From Oligoflexia bacterium (GTDB lineage Bacteria > Bdellovibrionota > Bdellovibrionia > Bdellovibrionales > Bdellovibrionaceae): DNA of 64,000 bases. Location of the stretch: NCBI GenBank assembly GCA_016861345.1, contig BOLD01000012.1:33579-97578 (forward strand), given 5' to 3'. A program made the translations under genes and the position numbers. Shown here piece after piece: positions 9,017-18,027 of the stretch (positions are counted from its first letter, which is position 1; every line of letters begins with the position of its first letter). Under the pieces are notes generated by a model, which was not told where the DNA came from, did no database searches, and saw only the letters and a list, made by a program, of their open reading frames with translations.

Positions 9017-10186
9017 CTAGATATCAATATTAAATTTAGCCATGTAAATTCGATTTTCTTTTGGCGCGTTGTAATATCCAACGTCCTCACCATAAGTCAC
9101 TAGATCCAGTCTGAATACTGTGAACAGTGCTGACAGACCGCCCGTCAGGTATCCCTGATTCAGTCCCACTCGGTACTGCCCCTTCCACCACGAGGCCACT
9201 GACCAATCAAACTCAAAGCCAAGATGCAAAGCCCGTCGAGTGTTAAAATACGGATGCATAATATCTCGAATATCAAGCACACCACGACCGCCGAAAATCC
9301 AAAGCGATGGGTACTCCCACTTTGTTCCAATATCGATAACTCGATAAAGCTTCTCAGGAGCTTGACCAGGTGTTTTATTAATCAACTTCAAAGAACTTCC
9401 AAACCCATAGTCAGCGACGTTTCGAATCACAGCTCCGAACGTGGGCTTTGCCAAACGAAGCATCGAAAAAATCCCCTCAGCAGGAAGATCAGGAGTGTAA
9501 AGCATGCCAAGATCCACATCCACTGTGTATCCCTCACGCAAGTCCTCTTTTTTAAACAAATTTGAGTCCGCAACCAAATCAAGAGCCGTAAATTGTTTTG
9601 CAGAATATCCTCGATTCACAAATTTGACTGTTGTTCCCCAAGAAAGTCGGCCAGGAACTCCTTTAATGTCAGCACCATATCCATAGGCAAGCGTTGTATC
9701 TAAATAAGCCCGATAATCAATTGCCGGAGCACCTTGGTTGTGAATTTCCATTTCAACAGTCATATCCATTGGCAGGACAGCGATTCCCCAATTTGGACGA
9801 ACCCACATGCCCTCGAAAAGACCAAAACGGCCAGAATAATGGGAGCCATATTTATCCTGAAGAAAATTTCCAAAAGCCTGATATTTAGCATTGTCATCAG
9901 CATAAGTTGCGCTGCCCAAATCTGAAACATCTTTGGCAAACTTCACAATTGAGCTTGAACCACTAAAGTCCATCGAGGCATTGATTTGACCATTTTCCAA
10001 TCTTGCAAGACCCGCAGGATTATAAAACAGGGTGCTGTAATCATTCGCAACAGCAACAAAAGCATCTCCCATACCTAAAGGACGTGGTGCCTGGTAATGG
10101 TGGTGAATACCTGTTTGAGTTGATTCAGCTCCAAAAGCCGAAATTGATGAAACCATGAATAAGCTGAGTATTATTTTTTGAGTCAT
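9017..10186 (-). CDS. PorV/TraF-like outer-membrane beta-barrel protein (paralogue 3, first gene of operon)
   Basis: 389 residues from the ATG at 10186, chosen because the signal peptide MTQKIILSLFMVSSISAFGA then starts at residue 1; a longer frame upstream overlaps the divergent promoter region. The mature start contains APRPLGMGDAFVAVANDYST and NPAGLARL, the family signature. The C-terminal block GLNQGYLTGGL, TYGEDVGYY, KENR matches the other two barrels. It is the promoter-proximal member of the six-gene operon and diverges from the 10235 gene across 48 bp. It is probably an outer-membrane channel or secretion accessory; the ligand is unknown. Confidence 0.78.
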   Translation of the reverse strand: MTQKIILSLFMVSSISAFGAESTQTGIHHHYQAPRPLGMGDAFVAVANDYSTLFYNPAGLARLENGQINASMDFSGSSSIVKFAKDVSDLGSATYADDNAKYQAFGNFLQDKYGSHYSGRFGLFEGMWVRPNWGIAVLPMDMTVEMEIHNQGAPAIDYRAYLDTTLAYGYGADIKGVPGRLSWGTTVKFVNRGYSAKQFTALDLVADSNLFKKEDLREGYTVDVDLGMLYTPDLPAEGIFSMLRLAKPTFGAVIRNVADYGFGSSLKLINKTPGQAPEKLYRVIDIGTKWEYPSLWIFGGRGVLDIRDIMHPYFNTRRALHLGFEFDWSVASWWKGQYRVGLNQGYLTGGLSALFTVFRLDLVTYGEDVGYYNAPKENRIYMAKFNIDI

Positions 10187-10194
10187 AATAAAAA

Positions 10195-10222
10195 TTGTAT
10201 TCCTCTTGGATAGACATAAGAT
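10195..10222 (+). promoter_or_regulatory. Candidate sigma-70-type promoter for the 10235 gene
   Basis: TTGTAT at 10195-10200 and TAAGAT at 10217-10222 are 16 bases apart. The predicted transcript would begin only a few bases before the ATG at 10235, and no Shine-Dalgarno sequence is seen, so a nearly leaderless mRNA is possible. Confidence 0.35.
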
Positions 10223-10234
10223 ATAGTTTCCAAT

Positions 10235-10894
10235 ATGCGTCTTCACTCTTTATTTCATTTTTTGACCTTGGTCTTGGTCCTGGGAATATCCTCTGCAGGG
10301 TTTTCTGCACCAGAATCCTCATTCATACCTGAGGCTGCAGACCCCAAAAAAGTTTTAATTCCTAACGATCAAATATCAACTGAAAATACAACTCCTCTTG
10401 ATTCAACCCAACCCTCACAGACCGCTCCTCCGCCAGAAGGAAAATCCGAGGGGCCTCTTGTGGCAACAAGACGAGCTGCCCTTCAAACGCACACCATAAC
10501 TTTAGGTTACTGGTCAGGTCCACTCACTGCTTTTGACGAATATGAACATCAATACTACGCCGGGTATGTAGGTTCTTTTTATCGTGACGCTCAATTGGCT
10601 CAAGAGTTAACCCTTGAGGGAACTCAGTCAGGACTGCTGGGCTGGAGCGCGGGATTTAAATGGATTCAAGACTTAGGTCGAAACTATGAACCTTTCTATA
10701 AAGTTGCCTTAGGTGCTCTGTATAAGCCCGGAGAAGGAATTGGCACATTGATCAATTGGAATCGGTATCAAGTCAGGGCCTCTGTTGGAGTGGAAGATCT
10801 GTTTCGCTTCAGAAGACATTTTCGAGGTGAACTTGGAGGAACCTGGAGCGGTCTGGGATTAACTTATTTTGTTAATTTGGGATACGCATTTTAG
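10235..10894 (+). CDS. Exported protein, probable outer-membrane barrel
   Basis: 219 residues with a signal peptide (LFHFLTLVLVLGISSAGFSA). A Pro/Ser/Thr-rich linker covers residues ~28-75. The remaining ~140 residues alternate polar and hydrophobic/aromatic residues (HTITLGYWSG, YYAGYVGSFY, AGFKWIQDLG) and end in Phe (NLGYAF), as in small outer-membrane barrels. No family recognised. Its 3' end overlaps coaE by 36 bp in convergent orientation. Confidence 0.7.
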   Translation: MRLHSLFHFLTLVLVLGISSAGFSAPESSFIPEAADPKKVLIPNDQISTENTTPLDSTQPSQTAPPPEGKSEGPLVATRRAALQTHTITLGYWSGPLTAFDEYEHQYYAGYVGSFYRDAQLAQELTLEGTQSGLLGWSAGFKWIQDLGRNYEPFYKVALGALYKPGEGIGTLINWNRYQVRASVGVEDLFRFRRHFRGELGGTWSGLGLTYFVNLGYAF

Positions 10895-11458
10895 CACTTC
10901 TTCTTCGAGTTCACGAAGACTGCCCTGGTTTTCAATAACAAAATCCGCCCCCTGTATTTTCTTTTCCAAAGGAACTTGAGCTGACAGTCTCTTGAGAGCA
11001 TCTTCACGACTGAGATGACTTCTTTGCATCAGCCTTTTCATCTGAGTTTCTTCTGAACAAGTCACAACAACTATCGCATCAAAATCTTTTTCAAGATTTT
11101 TTTCAAATAACAATGGAACATCATAAAAGGCCACAGTTCGCCCTTGCTTCGTAAATTCATTCTTCAATTGCTCAACTTTCTTGCGAACTGCCGGATGCAA
11201 AATACTCTCTAATGTTTGAAGATCCTTCGGGTTTGAAAAAACACGCTGTCCCAATTTGAGACGATCTAAACTTCCATCTGGTTTTTGAAATTCAGGACCA
11301 AAGGCCATTAATATTTGTCGATAGGTTTCAGTTCCCGGAAAATAGAGCTCGTGCACAATCCGATCAGCATCAACGACGGGGTAGTCCAATGATCTCAATA
11401 TCCTTGAGACTGAACTTTTGCCCGAAGCTATGCCGCCTGTGAGACCAATCCATTTCAT
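10859..11458 (-). CDS. coaE: Dephospho-CoA kinase
   Basis: Catalyses ATP-dependent phosphorylation of dephospho-CoA, the last step of coenzyme A synthesis, in the cytoplasm. 199 residues, the usual family length. The P-loop GLTGGIASGKSS is at residues 5-16, and VVDADRIVHEL follows near residue 30 as expected. A DVPLLFE motif near residue 108 is also characteristic of the family. The 3' end overlaps the convergent barrel gene by 36 bp; the 5' side faces the kinase gene at 11556. Confidence 0.93.
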   Translation of the reverse strand: MKWIGLTGGIASGKSSVSRILRSLDYPVVDADRIVHELYFPGTETYRQILMAFGPEFQKPDGSLDRLKLGQRVFSNPKDLQTLESILHPAVRKKVEQLKNEFTKQGRTVAFYDVPLLFEKNLEKDFDAIVVVTCSEETQMKRLMQRSHLSREDALKRLSAQVPLEKKIQGADFVIENQGSLRELEEEVLKCVSQINKIS

Positions 11459-11555
11459 ATTGAGATTGTACCTATTTTTCGGACTATGATCTAGCTCAAA
11501 AAACTTAAGAATTTCCCAAAGTATTCCGAAGGTTATTTTGAAAAGGGAAACATTC

Positions 11556-13520
11556 GTGAGTAGTCAATTAGAGTCCTTTGGAAAATATCTCCTACTGGAA
11601 AAGCTTGCCGCTGGCGGGATGGCCGAGATTTATCTTGCTAAATCCATCGGAGCCGGAGGAATCGGTAAATTCGTTGCCATTAAAAGGATTCTTCCTCAAT
11701 TCACTGACAACCCTGAATTTGTTGAGATGTTCAAAGAAGAAGCCAAAGTCGTGATGAATCTCAATCACGGCAATATTGTTTCTATTTATGATTTTGGTAT
11801 TGAACACAATCAATTCTATCTTGTGATGGAGTATGTCGAGGGACAAAACCTACGACAAGTTCTCAACCACATGAAAAAAGAGAATAAAGAGTTCTCGACT
11901 GATCAGATCATTTACATGGTGAAAGAGGTCGCCGCCGGTTTGGATCATGCGCATCGATGCCTGGATAGCACCACAGGTCGCCCCTTGAATATCACTCATC
12001 GCGATATGAGTCCACAGAACGTTATGGTGAGCTTTGAGGGCGAAGTGAAAGTTGTGGACTTTGGAATTGCCAAAGCAGAAACCCAACTTGAACAAACTCG
12101 TGCTGGCACAATTAAAGGTAAATTTGGATACATGAGCCCCGAGCAGGCCGACGGTCACACTGTAGATCTGCGCACAGATATTTTTGCCCTTGGAATTATT
12201 CTTTGGGAGTTACTGGCAAAAGATCGACTCTTTACAGCTCAGAGCGAAGCCGCAACTTTAAGAAAAATTCGAGATTGCAATATTCCAAGCCTTCGAAAAA
12301 TTAATCCAGCTGTGCATCCTGATCTTGAAAAAATCTGCATGAAGGCTCTGGCAAAAGATCGCACACTTCGCTATCAAACAGCCGCAGCATTTAATAAAGA
12401 TCTTAATCGGTTCTTAAATACGCACTATCCTGATTTTTCTCCACACGAGTTCAGTGTCTTTATGAAGTCACTTTACTCGCAGATGTATCTCGACAACAGA
12501 AAGAAGCTTTCTGACTATGCTCGCATTGATGCAACGCCTGGGACAGGGGCCGATTCTGAAAGGACCGCGGTCACCCAAACGGCCACAATGACCTCGACCC
12601 AAACCGCATCCAGCACTGGCGCACAACATGCTACTCCACCATCTTCTGTGGATGAACAGGAGCACTCAATTGCGGGAGAGGGGTTTGTGGTTGACCCCGC
12701 AAAGAGCCAAAAAATCGATCTCTCCAGCCTGAAGCTAGATGAAAAGCCGATCGTAAAAAAAGTCCCCGCGTCGACTCAAACGGGTATCACTGCAACAAAA
12801 AATCGCCCCATGGGGACCCAAACTCAGATTCGCGTCCAACAGCAAACACCGCCGCCAGCAAATAACAACTTACTTTATGCCGCAGTCCTTGGACTTCTTG
12901 TTGCTGTCGGTGGTTGGTGGTACTGGCAAAATCAAAAGAAGGCTCTTCTTCAACATGATCTTGCCGCAAAACCAACACACTCAGTAGAGATGCCCCCGCC
13001 CTCACCAGCTCCCGCAGATCCGACTAAGCCGCAAGGTCAAATCGATGCCGCCTCAACAGGCCAACTTGTACCTTTTAATATTCAAAGCACCCCATCTGGG
13101 GCAACCATCTATGTCGATGATAAAGCCCTTGGCGTAACACCTTATATCGGATCTATCGAAACCAATCGACTTTTCCGATTAAAACTGCTCCGCGACGGCT
13201 ATCTCCCCTATGAAATGCCATCCGTAAAAGCCAACCCAGACGGATATACTTTGAAGGCAACCATGATGCCAGAGCCCCCCTCTGGATATGTAACAATCGA
13301 AGTTTTCAATGGCGGCGTTGATCCTGTCATTACAGTGAATGGTGTTCGTCTAACTGAAAAACCGCCGATTCAAAATTATAAGGTTCCCGCAGGAGCAAAT
13401 GTAACAATTAAAGCTGTTAACCCTTACTCTAATTTACAGGCTCAAGAATCCTTCGTCATTGGTCAGGGTCAACGGAAATTTGTACGGCTTTATTTAGGTC
13501 GTACAGCTGGCGGCCAATAG
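11556..13520 (+). CDS. Membrane-anchored Ser/Thr protein kinase with PEGA domain
   Basis: 654 residues from the GTG at 11556, preceded by AAGGGA with 8-base spacing; a TTG at 11538 is an alternative. Residues ~8-290 form a Hanks-type kinase: glycine loop KLAAGGMAEIYLA, ATP-anchoring Lys in VAIKR (~43), HRDMSPQNV (~148) and DFG (~168), followed by the APE-region equivalent MSPEQ. A Thr/Gln-rich linker leads to one transmembrane segment at ~439-457 (LLYAAVLGLLVAVGG). Outside the cytoplasm lies a PEGA domain (STPSGATIYVDDKALGVTPY) and a second beta-rich repeat. PEGA domains are thought to bind surface ligands or polysaccharide. All main catalytic residues are present. It is followed 21 bp downstream by the acyl-CoA synthetase gene, so co-transcription is possible. 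Confidence 0.92.
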   Translation: MSSQLESFGKYLLLEKLAAGGMAEIYLAKSIGAGGIGKFVAIKRILPQFTDNPEFVEMFKEEAKVVMNLNHGNIVSIYDFGIEHNQFYLVMEYVEGQNLRQVLNHMKKENKEFSTDQIIYMVKEVAAGLDHAHRCLDSTTGRPLNITHRDMSPQNVMVSFEGEVKVVDFGIAKAETQLEQTRAGTIKGKFGYMSPEQADGHTVDLRTDIFALGIILWELLAKDRLFTAQSEAATLRKIRDCNIPSLRKINPAVHPDLEKICMKALAKDRTLRYQTAAAFNKDLNRFLNTHYPDFSPHEFSVFMKSLYSQMYLDNRKKLSDYARIDATPGTGADSERTAVTQTATMTSTQTASSTGAQHATPPSSVDEQEHSIAGEGFVVDPAKSQKIDLSSLKLDEKPIVKKVPASTQTGITATKNRPMGTQTQIRVQQQTPPPANNNLLYAAVLGLLVAVGGWWYWQNQKKALLQHDLAAKPTHSVEMPPPSPAPADPTKPQGQIDAASTGQLVPFNIQSTPSGATIYVDDKALGVTPYIGSIETNRLFRLKLLRDGYLPYEMPSVKANPDGYTLKATMMPEPPSGYVTIEVFNGGVDPVITVNGVRLTEKPPIQNYKVPAGANVTIKAVNPYSNLQAQESFVIGQGQRKFVRLYLGRTAGGQ

Positions 13521-13541
13521 CAATAGAAAACAGAACAACTT

Positions 13542-15314
13542 ATGAAACGAACCATCTGCCACTCTGTTCTTGAAATGCCATCCCGTCCTCAAAATGCCTG
13601 TGCCGTTCGCACAAAAATTGACGACAATTGGCAATGTTACTCTTGGAAAGAGTATTTTGAAAGAATCGAATTAACAGGCCTTGGACTTCTGGAGCTTGGG
13701 ATCAAGCAAGGTGAAAATGTTGTCATCTTCTCTAACACTCGATTTGAATGGTCAGTTCTGGATTATGCCATCATGGGAATTAAGGCTATAACCATTCCGA
13801 TCTATCAAACGGTTACCCCCGAAGAACTCGAATACATTCTGAATAACTGTGAAGCCCGCACTCTTATTGTTGAAAATAAAAGCACTTGGAAAACCTGGCA
13901 AACAGTCAAAGATCGATGCCCCCTTATCGAAAACATCATTTCGATCGACCAAATCAACTCGGATTGCCTCCCCCTGAATGAAATCAAAGAAAAAGGTCAA
14001 AAAAGAAAATTAAATAACTCTGATGAATTTTCTCAACTTCTTTCTTCATGCAAACCGGAAGATGTCGCCACAATTCTTTACACATCAGGAACAACGGGTC
14101 TACCAAAAGGAGTTGTTCTGACTCATGAACAAATCATGAGTGAAGTCAGCGAAGCCTTTCCCTATGCGGGCGTGAATCCCTCTGATGTGGGATTATCTTT
14201 TCTCCCTTACGCCCACATTCTGGGACGAATCGAGCACTGGGGGCACACTTTTATAGGGTACACTTTGGCTTACGCTGAATCGATTGATAAAATTCGAAAT
14301 AACCTTGTTGAAATTCAACCGACTATTCTTGTGGCCGTTCCCCGTATTTTTGAAAAAATCTACACCGCTCTGTGGACTCAGGTTGAAGCCAACCCCGTCA
14401 AGGCAAGAATCTTTAAACAAGCTCTTCGTATTGCTGAAAAAGTCTCACATCACAGATTAAAACACGAGCCCATTCCACTGACTCTGATGCTCGAATACAA
14501 GGCTGCCGAAACTCTTGTTCTGAATAAAATCAAAGAGGCTTTTGGAGGACGCTTGCGTTTTGCCATCAGTGGCGGCGCCCCGATTGGAAAAGAAATCGCC
14601 ATGTTTTTTCATTCCTGTGGAATTTTAATTCTTGAGGGCTATGGATTAACTGAAACCACCGCTGCGATCTGTGTGAACGTCCCCTTTGACTACAGATTCG
14701 GGTCTGTTGGTAAGCCCATCGGAGATGTTCAGCTCAAAATTGCAGAGGATGGGGAAATCCTGGTGAAAAGTAGAAAAGTCATGCGCGAGTATTACAAAAA
14801 CCCCCAAGCCACAGAAGATGCCTTCGTTGATGGATGGTTTAAAACGGGTGACATCGGAGAAATCTTACCCTCTGGAGATCTGAAGATCACAGATCGCAAA
14901 AAGGATTTGATTAAAACCTCTGGTGGTAAATACATCGCCCCCCAAAGACTTGAAAGTCTTCTCAAACTGAACTCTTTTATCTCTCAAGTCCTCATTCATG
15001 GTGACCAGAAAAAATACGTGGTTGCACTGATTACTCTAGATAAAAACTTTTTGATCGAGTACGCGAAACAAAAAGAAATTTCTTATCAGGATATCGCGAC
15101 CCTTTCTCAACATCCCTCGGTCTTGGAAATGGTCCGAAAAGGGGTGGCTGAGACAAATTCCCACCTGGCCAGCTTTGAAACAGTCAAGCGGTTTGCTGTA
15201 CTGCCCACTGACTTTACCGTAGAGGCTGGGGAGCTGACCCCCTCTCTGAAAGTGAAGCGCAAAGTCCTGGATAAGAAGTACCACAAGCAAATCGAGGCCC
15301 TGTACGCCTCTTAA
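13542..15314 (+). CDS. Long-chain acyl-CoA synthetase (AMP-forming)
   Basis: 590 residues. It activates long-chain fatty acids to acyl-CoA through an acyl-AMP intermediate. The AMP-binding signature TSGTTGLPKGV is at residues 181-191, YGLTETTA lies in the middle of the protein, FKTGDIG follows, and the C-terminal DRKKDLIKTSGGKYIAP provides the hinge and Lys region. The form without an N-terminal membrane anchor resembles bacterial FadD15-type enzymes rather than E. coli FadD. It lies directly behind the kinase gene. Fatty acids from prey lipids would be a natural substrate in a predator, but that is inference. Confidence 0.9.
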   Translation: MKRTICHSVLEMPSRPQNACAVRTKIDDNWQCYSWKEYFERIELTGLGLLELGIKQGENVVIFSNTRFEWSVLDYAIMGIKAITIPIYQTVTPEELEYILNNCEARTLIVENKSTWKTWQTVKDRCPLIENIISIDQINSDCLPLNEIKEKGQKRKLNNSDEFSQLLSSCKPEDVATILYTSGTTGLPKGVVLTHEQIMSEVSEAFPYAGVNPSDVGLSFLPYAHILGRIEHWGHTFIGYTLAYAESIDKIRNNLVEIQPTILVAVPRIFEKIYTALWTQVEANPVKARIFKQALRIAEKVSHHRLKHEPIPLTLMLEYKAAETLVLNKIKEAFGGRLRFAISGGAPIGKEIAMFFHSCGILILEGYGLTETTAAICVNVPFDYRFGSVGKPIGDVQLKIAEDGEILVKSRKVMREYYKNPQATEDAFVDGWFKTGDIGEILPSGDLKITDRKKDLIKTSGGKYIAPQRLESLLKLNSFISQVLIHGDQKKYVVALITLDKNFLIEYAKQKEISYQDIATLSQHPSVLEMVRKGVAETNSHLASFETVKRFAVLPTDFTVEAGELTPSLKVKRKVLDKKYHKQIEALYAS

Positions 15315-15498
15315 ACTGATTTAGCTCAAGTCCGAGGTGTTGAACTACATGACACTTTAGCTCAAACAGGGGTAAAAATTACCACAATTACCCTCCCTGC
15401 CAGTAAATCCCCCTTTTCACTTTGGATATTCCACATCTTAGCGTAATCTTCATCGAAATTCCTGGTCTCAGGCTATCCGTCTCTATAAGGAGCATTTA

Positions 15499-17259
15499 AT
15501 GCAAGCAGAAGTTACAAATCAGTTCTCTCAATTTGGGGTCAGCGCCAACCTGTTAAAAGCTCTGGATGCCATCAAGTTCACTGAGCCCACGGAAATTCAA
15601 AAGCTCAGTCTGCCAATTCTGATGAAAGAAAAGGGCGATTTTATTGCCTTAGCAACAACAGGATCTGGAAAAACCGGGGCCTTTGGAATTCCTTTGATCG
15701 AGTCCATCCAAACTGATCTTGCTGAAACTCAAGGTTTGATCTTGTGCCCCACTCGTGAATTGGCAATTCAAGTCTCGGACCAAATTCAAAAAATCGGTCG
15801 TTACAATGGGATCCGAGTGGCCACAATCTTCGGCGGAGCCCCTTATTACACCCAAGCCAAATCACTGAAATCAAACCCCCACATCATCGTCGCCACTCCA
15901 GGCCGATTGATCGACTTCTTAGAAAAGGGCGATGCTCAACTGGAAAATGTGAAAGTCATTATCCTTGATGAAGCTGATAAAATGATTTCTATGGGCTTTC
16001 AGGAAGAGGTCGAAAGTATTCTTGCCCAATCTTCGAAAGAAAGTCAGAAGTGGCTCTTCTCGGCAACGATGGACCGCGAAATGCGAAAAATTGCAGACCG
16101 CTACCTGGTCAACCCAAGACAGATTGCCCACACTCAAGCCAGTGGTCTGTCTGAAACAATTGAGCAGATATACATGACTGTTAAAATCGCCAACAAGATG
16201 GAAGCCATCTGCCGTTTCCTTCAAGTGAGCCCAGAATTTTATGGAATCATTTTCTGCCAAACGAAAAACGAAGTCGCTCAGCTTTCTGACCGTCTGAATG
16301 AACATGGCTTCCAAACTGAAGCCCTTCATGGAGATCGAACTCAAAATGAACGTGAAGTTGTCTTAAGAAAGTTCAGAAACAAACAAGTCAAAATCCTCGT
16401 TGCGACAGACGTTGCCGCTCGCGGACTGGACATTTCTGACCTGACACATGTGATTAATCACTCGCTGCCTTGGGATGTTGAGTCTTACATTCACCGAGTC
16501 GGCCGAACAGGTCGTAACGGGCAAAAAGGAACGGCGATCACATTGGTGAGCCCTGATCAGATTAAGAAGCTCGCTCGTATTCAAAAGGTGACCAAGTCCA
16601 AAATTACTCGTGCCCCAATCCCAACAGCTGAAGACGTGGTGATGACAAAAATCAATCACGTGCTTGAGTCCGCCCTTCAAATCAATGCAGACGATGTGGG
16701 CTTACAAAAATCTGAAAAGCTTGTTCGTGAAATCACGAAAGCTCGTGAAATTCTTTGGGATGCTTATTCGGCAGAAGAGCTTGTTGCCCGTATGATTTCA
16801 AAAGAGATCGCCACATGGCTCAAATCATCAAAACAAGACCTTGATTTCTTACCACCTGATCGAGTTCCAGATGAACTTCAAGACCCATCCGAACGTCGCC
16901 GAGATTTCTCTGGCGATCGTCGTGGGCCAAGAGGCGGATTTGAAGGTCGCCGTGATTTCCGCGGTGGCCGTGGTGAAGGTCGACCAAGTTTTGGTCGTCG
17001 TGATGATCGAAGAGATGATCGACGTGACGAGAGAAGAGATGACCGACGCGATGATCGTTCAGAAGGTCGTTCCGAACGATCTGAAGGCCGACGCAGTAGC
17101 TACCGCGCAGAAGGACGCTCAGAGCGCCCCGAGAGAAGAGCTGAGGGACGGCCAGAGAGAAGATCCGAAGGTCGACCATCAGCAGATCGCCCGGTCAAGC
17201 GTATGGGGGACTATCCTCCCCGACCACGCAAAGATAAATACAGCAGCGCTAAAGTGTAA
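15499..17259 (+). CDS. DEAD-box ATP-dependent RNA helicase with Arg/Asp/Gly-rich tail
   Basis: 586 residues; AAGGAG lies 8 bases before the ATG. Motifs are complete: Q motif FTEPTEIQ, motif I ATTGSGKT (52-59), DEAD (157-160), SAT, and HRVGRTGRNG. It unwinds RNA duplexes, probably in ribosome assembly or cold-shock RNA handling. After the helicase core (to ~370) comes a conserved helical segment and, from residue ~460, a low-complexity tail of RR/RD/RG repeats (RGGFEGRRDFRGGRG, then many RDDR and SEGR units) ending in a Lys-rich stretch. Such tails bind RNA and may promote condensates. The 184-bp upstream gap shows no other gene. Confidence 0.93.
   Translation: MQAEVTNQFSQFGVSANLLKALDAIKFTEPTEIQKLSLPILMKEKGDFIALATTGSGKTGAFGIPLIESIQTDLAETQGLILCPTRELAIQVSDQIQKIGRYNGIRVATIFGGAPYYTQAKSLKSNPHIIVATPGRLIDFLEKGDAQLENVKVIILDEADKMISMGFQEEVESILAQSSKESQKWLFSATMDREMRKIADRYLVNPRQIAHTQASGLSETIEQIYMTVKIANKMEAICRFLQVSPEFYGIIFCQTKNEVAQLSDRLNEHGFQTEALHGDRTQNEREVVLRKFRNKQVKILVATDVAARGLDISDLTHVINHSLPWDVESYIHRVGRTGRNGQKGTAITLVSPDQIKKLARIQKVTKSKITRAPIPTAEDVVMTKINHVLESALQINADDVGLQKSEKLVREITKAREILWDAYSAEELVARMISKEIATWLKSSKQDLDFLPPDRVPDELQDPSERRRDFSGDRRGPRGGFEGRRDFRGGRGEGRPSFGRRDDRRDDRRDERRDDRRDDRSEGRSERSEGRRSSYRAEGRSERPERRAEGRPERRSEGRPSADRPVKRMGDYPPRPRKDKYSSAKV
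16963..17190 (+). repeat. Imperfect repeats encoding the Arg-rich helicase tail
   Basis: Short direct repeats of CGTGATGATCGA-like and GAAGGTCG-like units encode RDD R and SEGR/AEGR repeats in the C-terminal tail of the helicase. The units vary, so the tract looks like old expansion rather than recent slippage. Confidence 0.6.
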
Positions 17260-18027
17260 TTAATTAATCCAGAATCGAAAGTGAATTCCTGCGTAGGGGC
17301 CAGAGAGATTCAGCGATCTCGCCGTGGTCCCATCGTCGTTATAGGCCTTATCGCCTTTGGCGACAGTACCTTGAAAGACGGTGCCGGCCACGTTGTGCTT
17401 CATTTCTGCGAATTTCAGAAATCGGTATCCGCCCTCAAGACAAATCGTGGTCGTGTCTGACATCAAAGTCTCAAACGCCAGATTCAGTGAATAGGTTGAC
17501 GTTGTAGCTTTTAGCTCTTCTCTGAAATCTGTCATTCCGGGATAAGCAGCAGTGCCAGCTGCTGTAAATGCGTAGCTGTTTTGCAAAGTCAGATTTGCTA
17601 GGCCATAATCTCCGTAAAAAAAGACTCGAGATTCTTTCCATGTTTTTAAATTAAACTCGATTCCCATCTTCGGAGTCACAATGGAAAACTCACTTCCGAG
17701 GTCATACATTTTCGTTCCAGCAGCGTTGGTGCCCGTGAGATCTTTTAGTTTCGCAGGTTGAATCAGCTCAAATCCAAATCGCCAAGTGGTGACACCTGTG
17801 GCATAAATAAATCCAAATTCATATGACGATAGTGTTTTAAATCCAGAGTTAAAAGTTAAGGGATTAGCCACGGTGCTGGATGAGTTCTCAAACGGAGACT
17901 TTGATTGTCCCCAATTTCCGTAGGTCCCTCTGAGGTAAGAACCAAAGGTTTCTTTACCCATATTAAAGACTCTGGCTTGAGATACAGAAACTGAGAAGAG
18001 CAGACCGAGAAATAAGGCTATTTTCAC
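17260..18027 (-). CDS. Exported protein, probable outer-membrane beta-barrel
   Basis: 255 residues from a GTG that overlaps the stop of the upstream gene (GTGA), implying coupled translation. Signal peptide MKIALFLGLLFSVSVSQA. The mature part alternates aromatic and polar residues (YEFGFIYATGVTTWRFGFEL, FFYGDYGLANLTL) and ends GPYAGIHFRFWIN, consistent with a small beta-barrel. No family recognised. The stop codon is directly adjacent to the end of the convergent helicase gene. Confidence 0.7.
   Translation of the reverse strand: MKIALFLGLLFSVSVSQARVFNMGKETFGSYLRGTYGNWGQSKSPFENSSSTVANPLTFNSGFKTLSSYEFGFIYATGVTTWRFGFELIQPAKLKDLTGTNAAGTKMYDLGSEFSIVTPKMGIEFNLKTWKESRVFFYGDYGLANLTLQNSYAFTAAGTAAYPGMTDFREELKATTSTYSLNLAFETLMSDTTTICLEGGYRFLKFAEMKHNVAGTVFQGTVAKGDKAYNDDGTTARSLNLSGPYAGIHFRFWIN

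Noticed and set aside
16841..17263. 140-residue plus-strand frame in the helicase tail
   Set aside because: Shadow frame of the Arg-rich repeats in the helicase gene, with no start signal.
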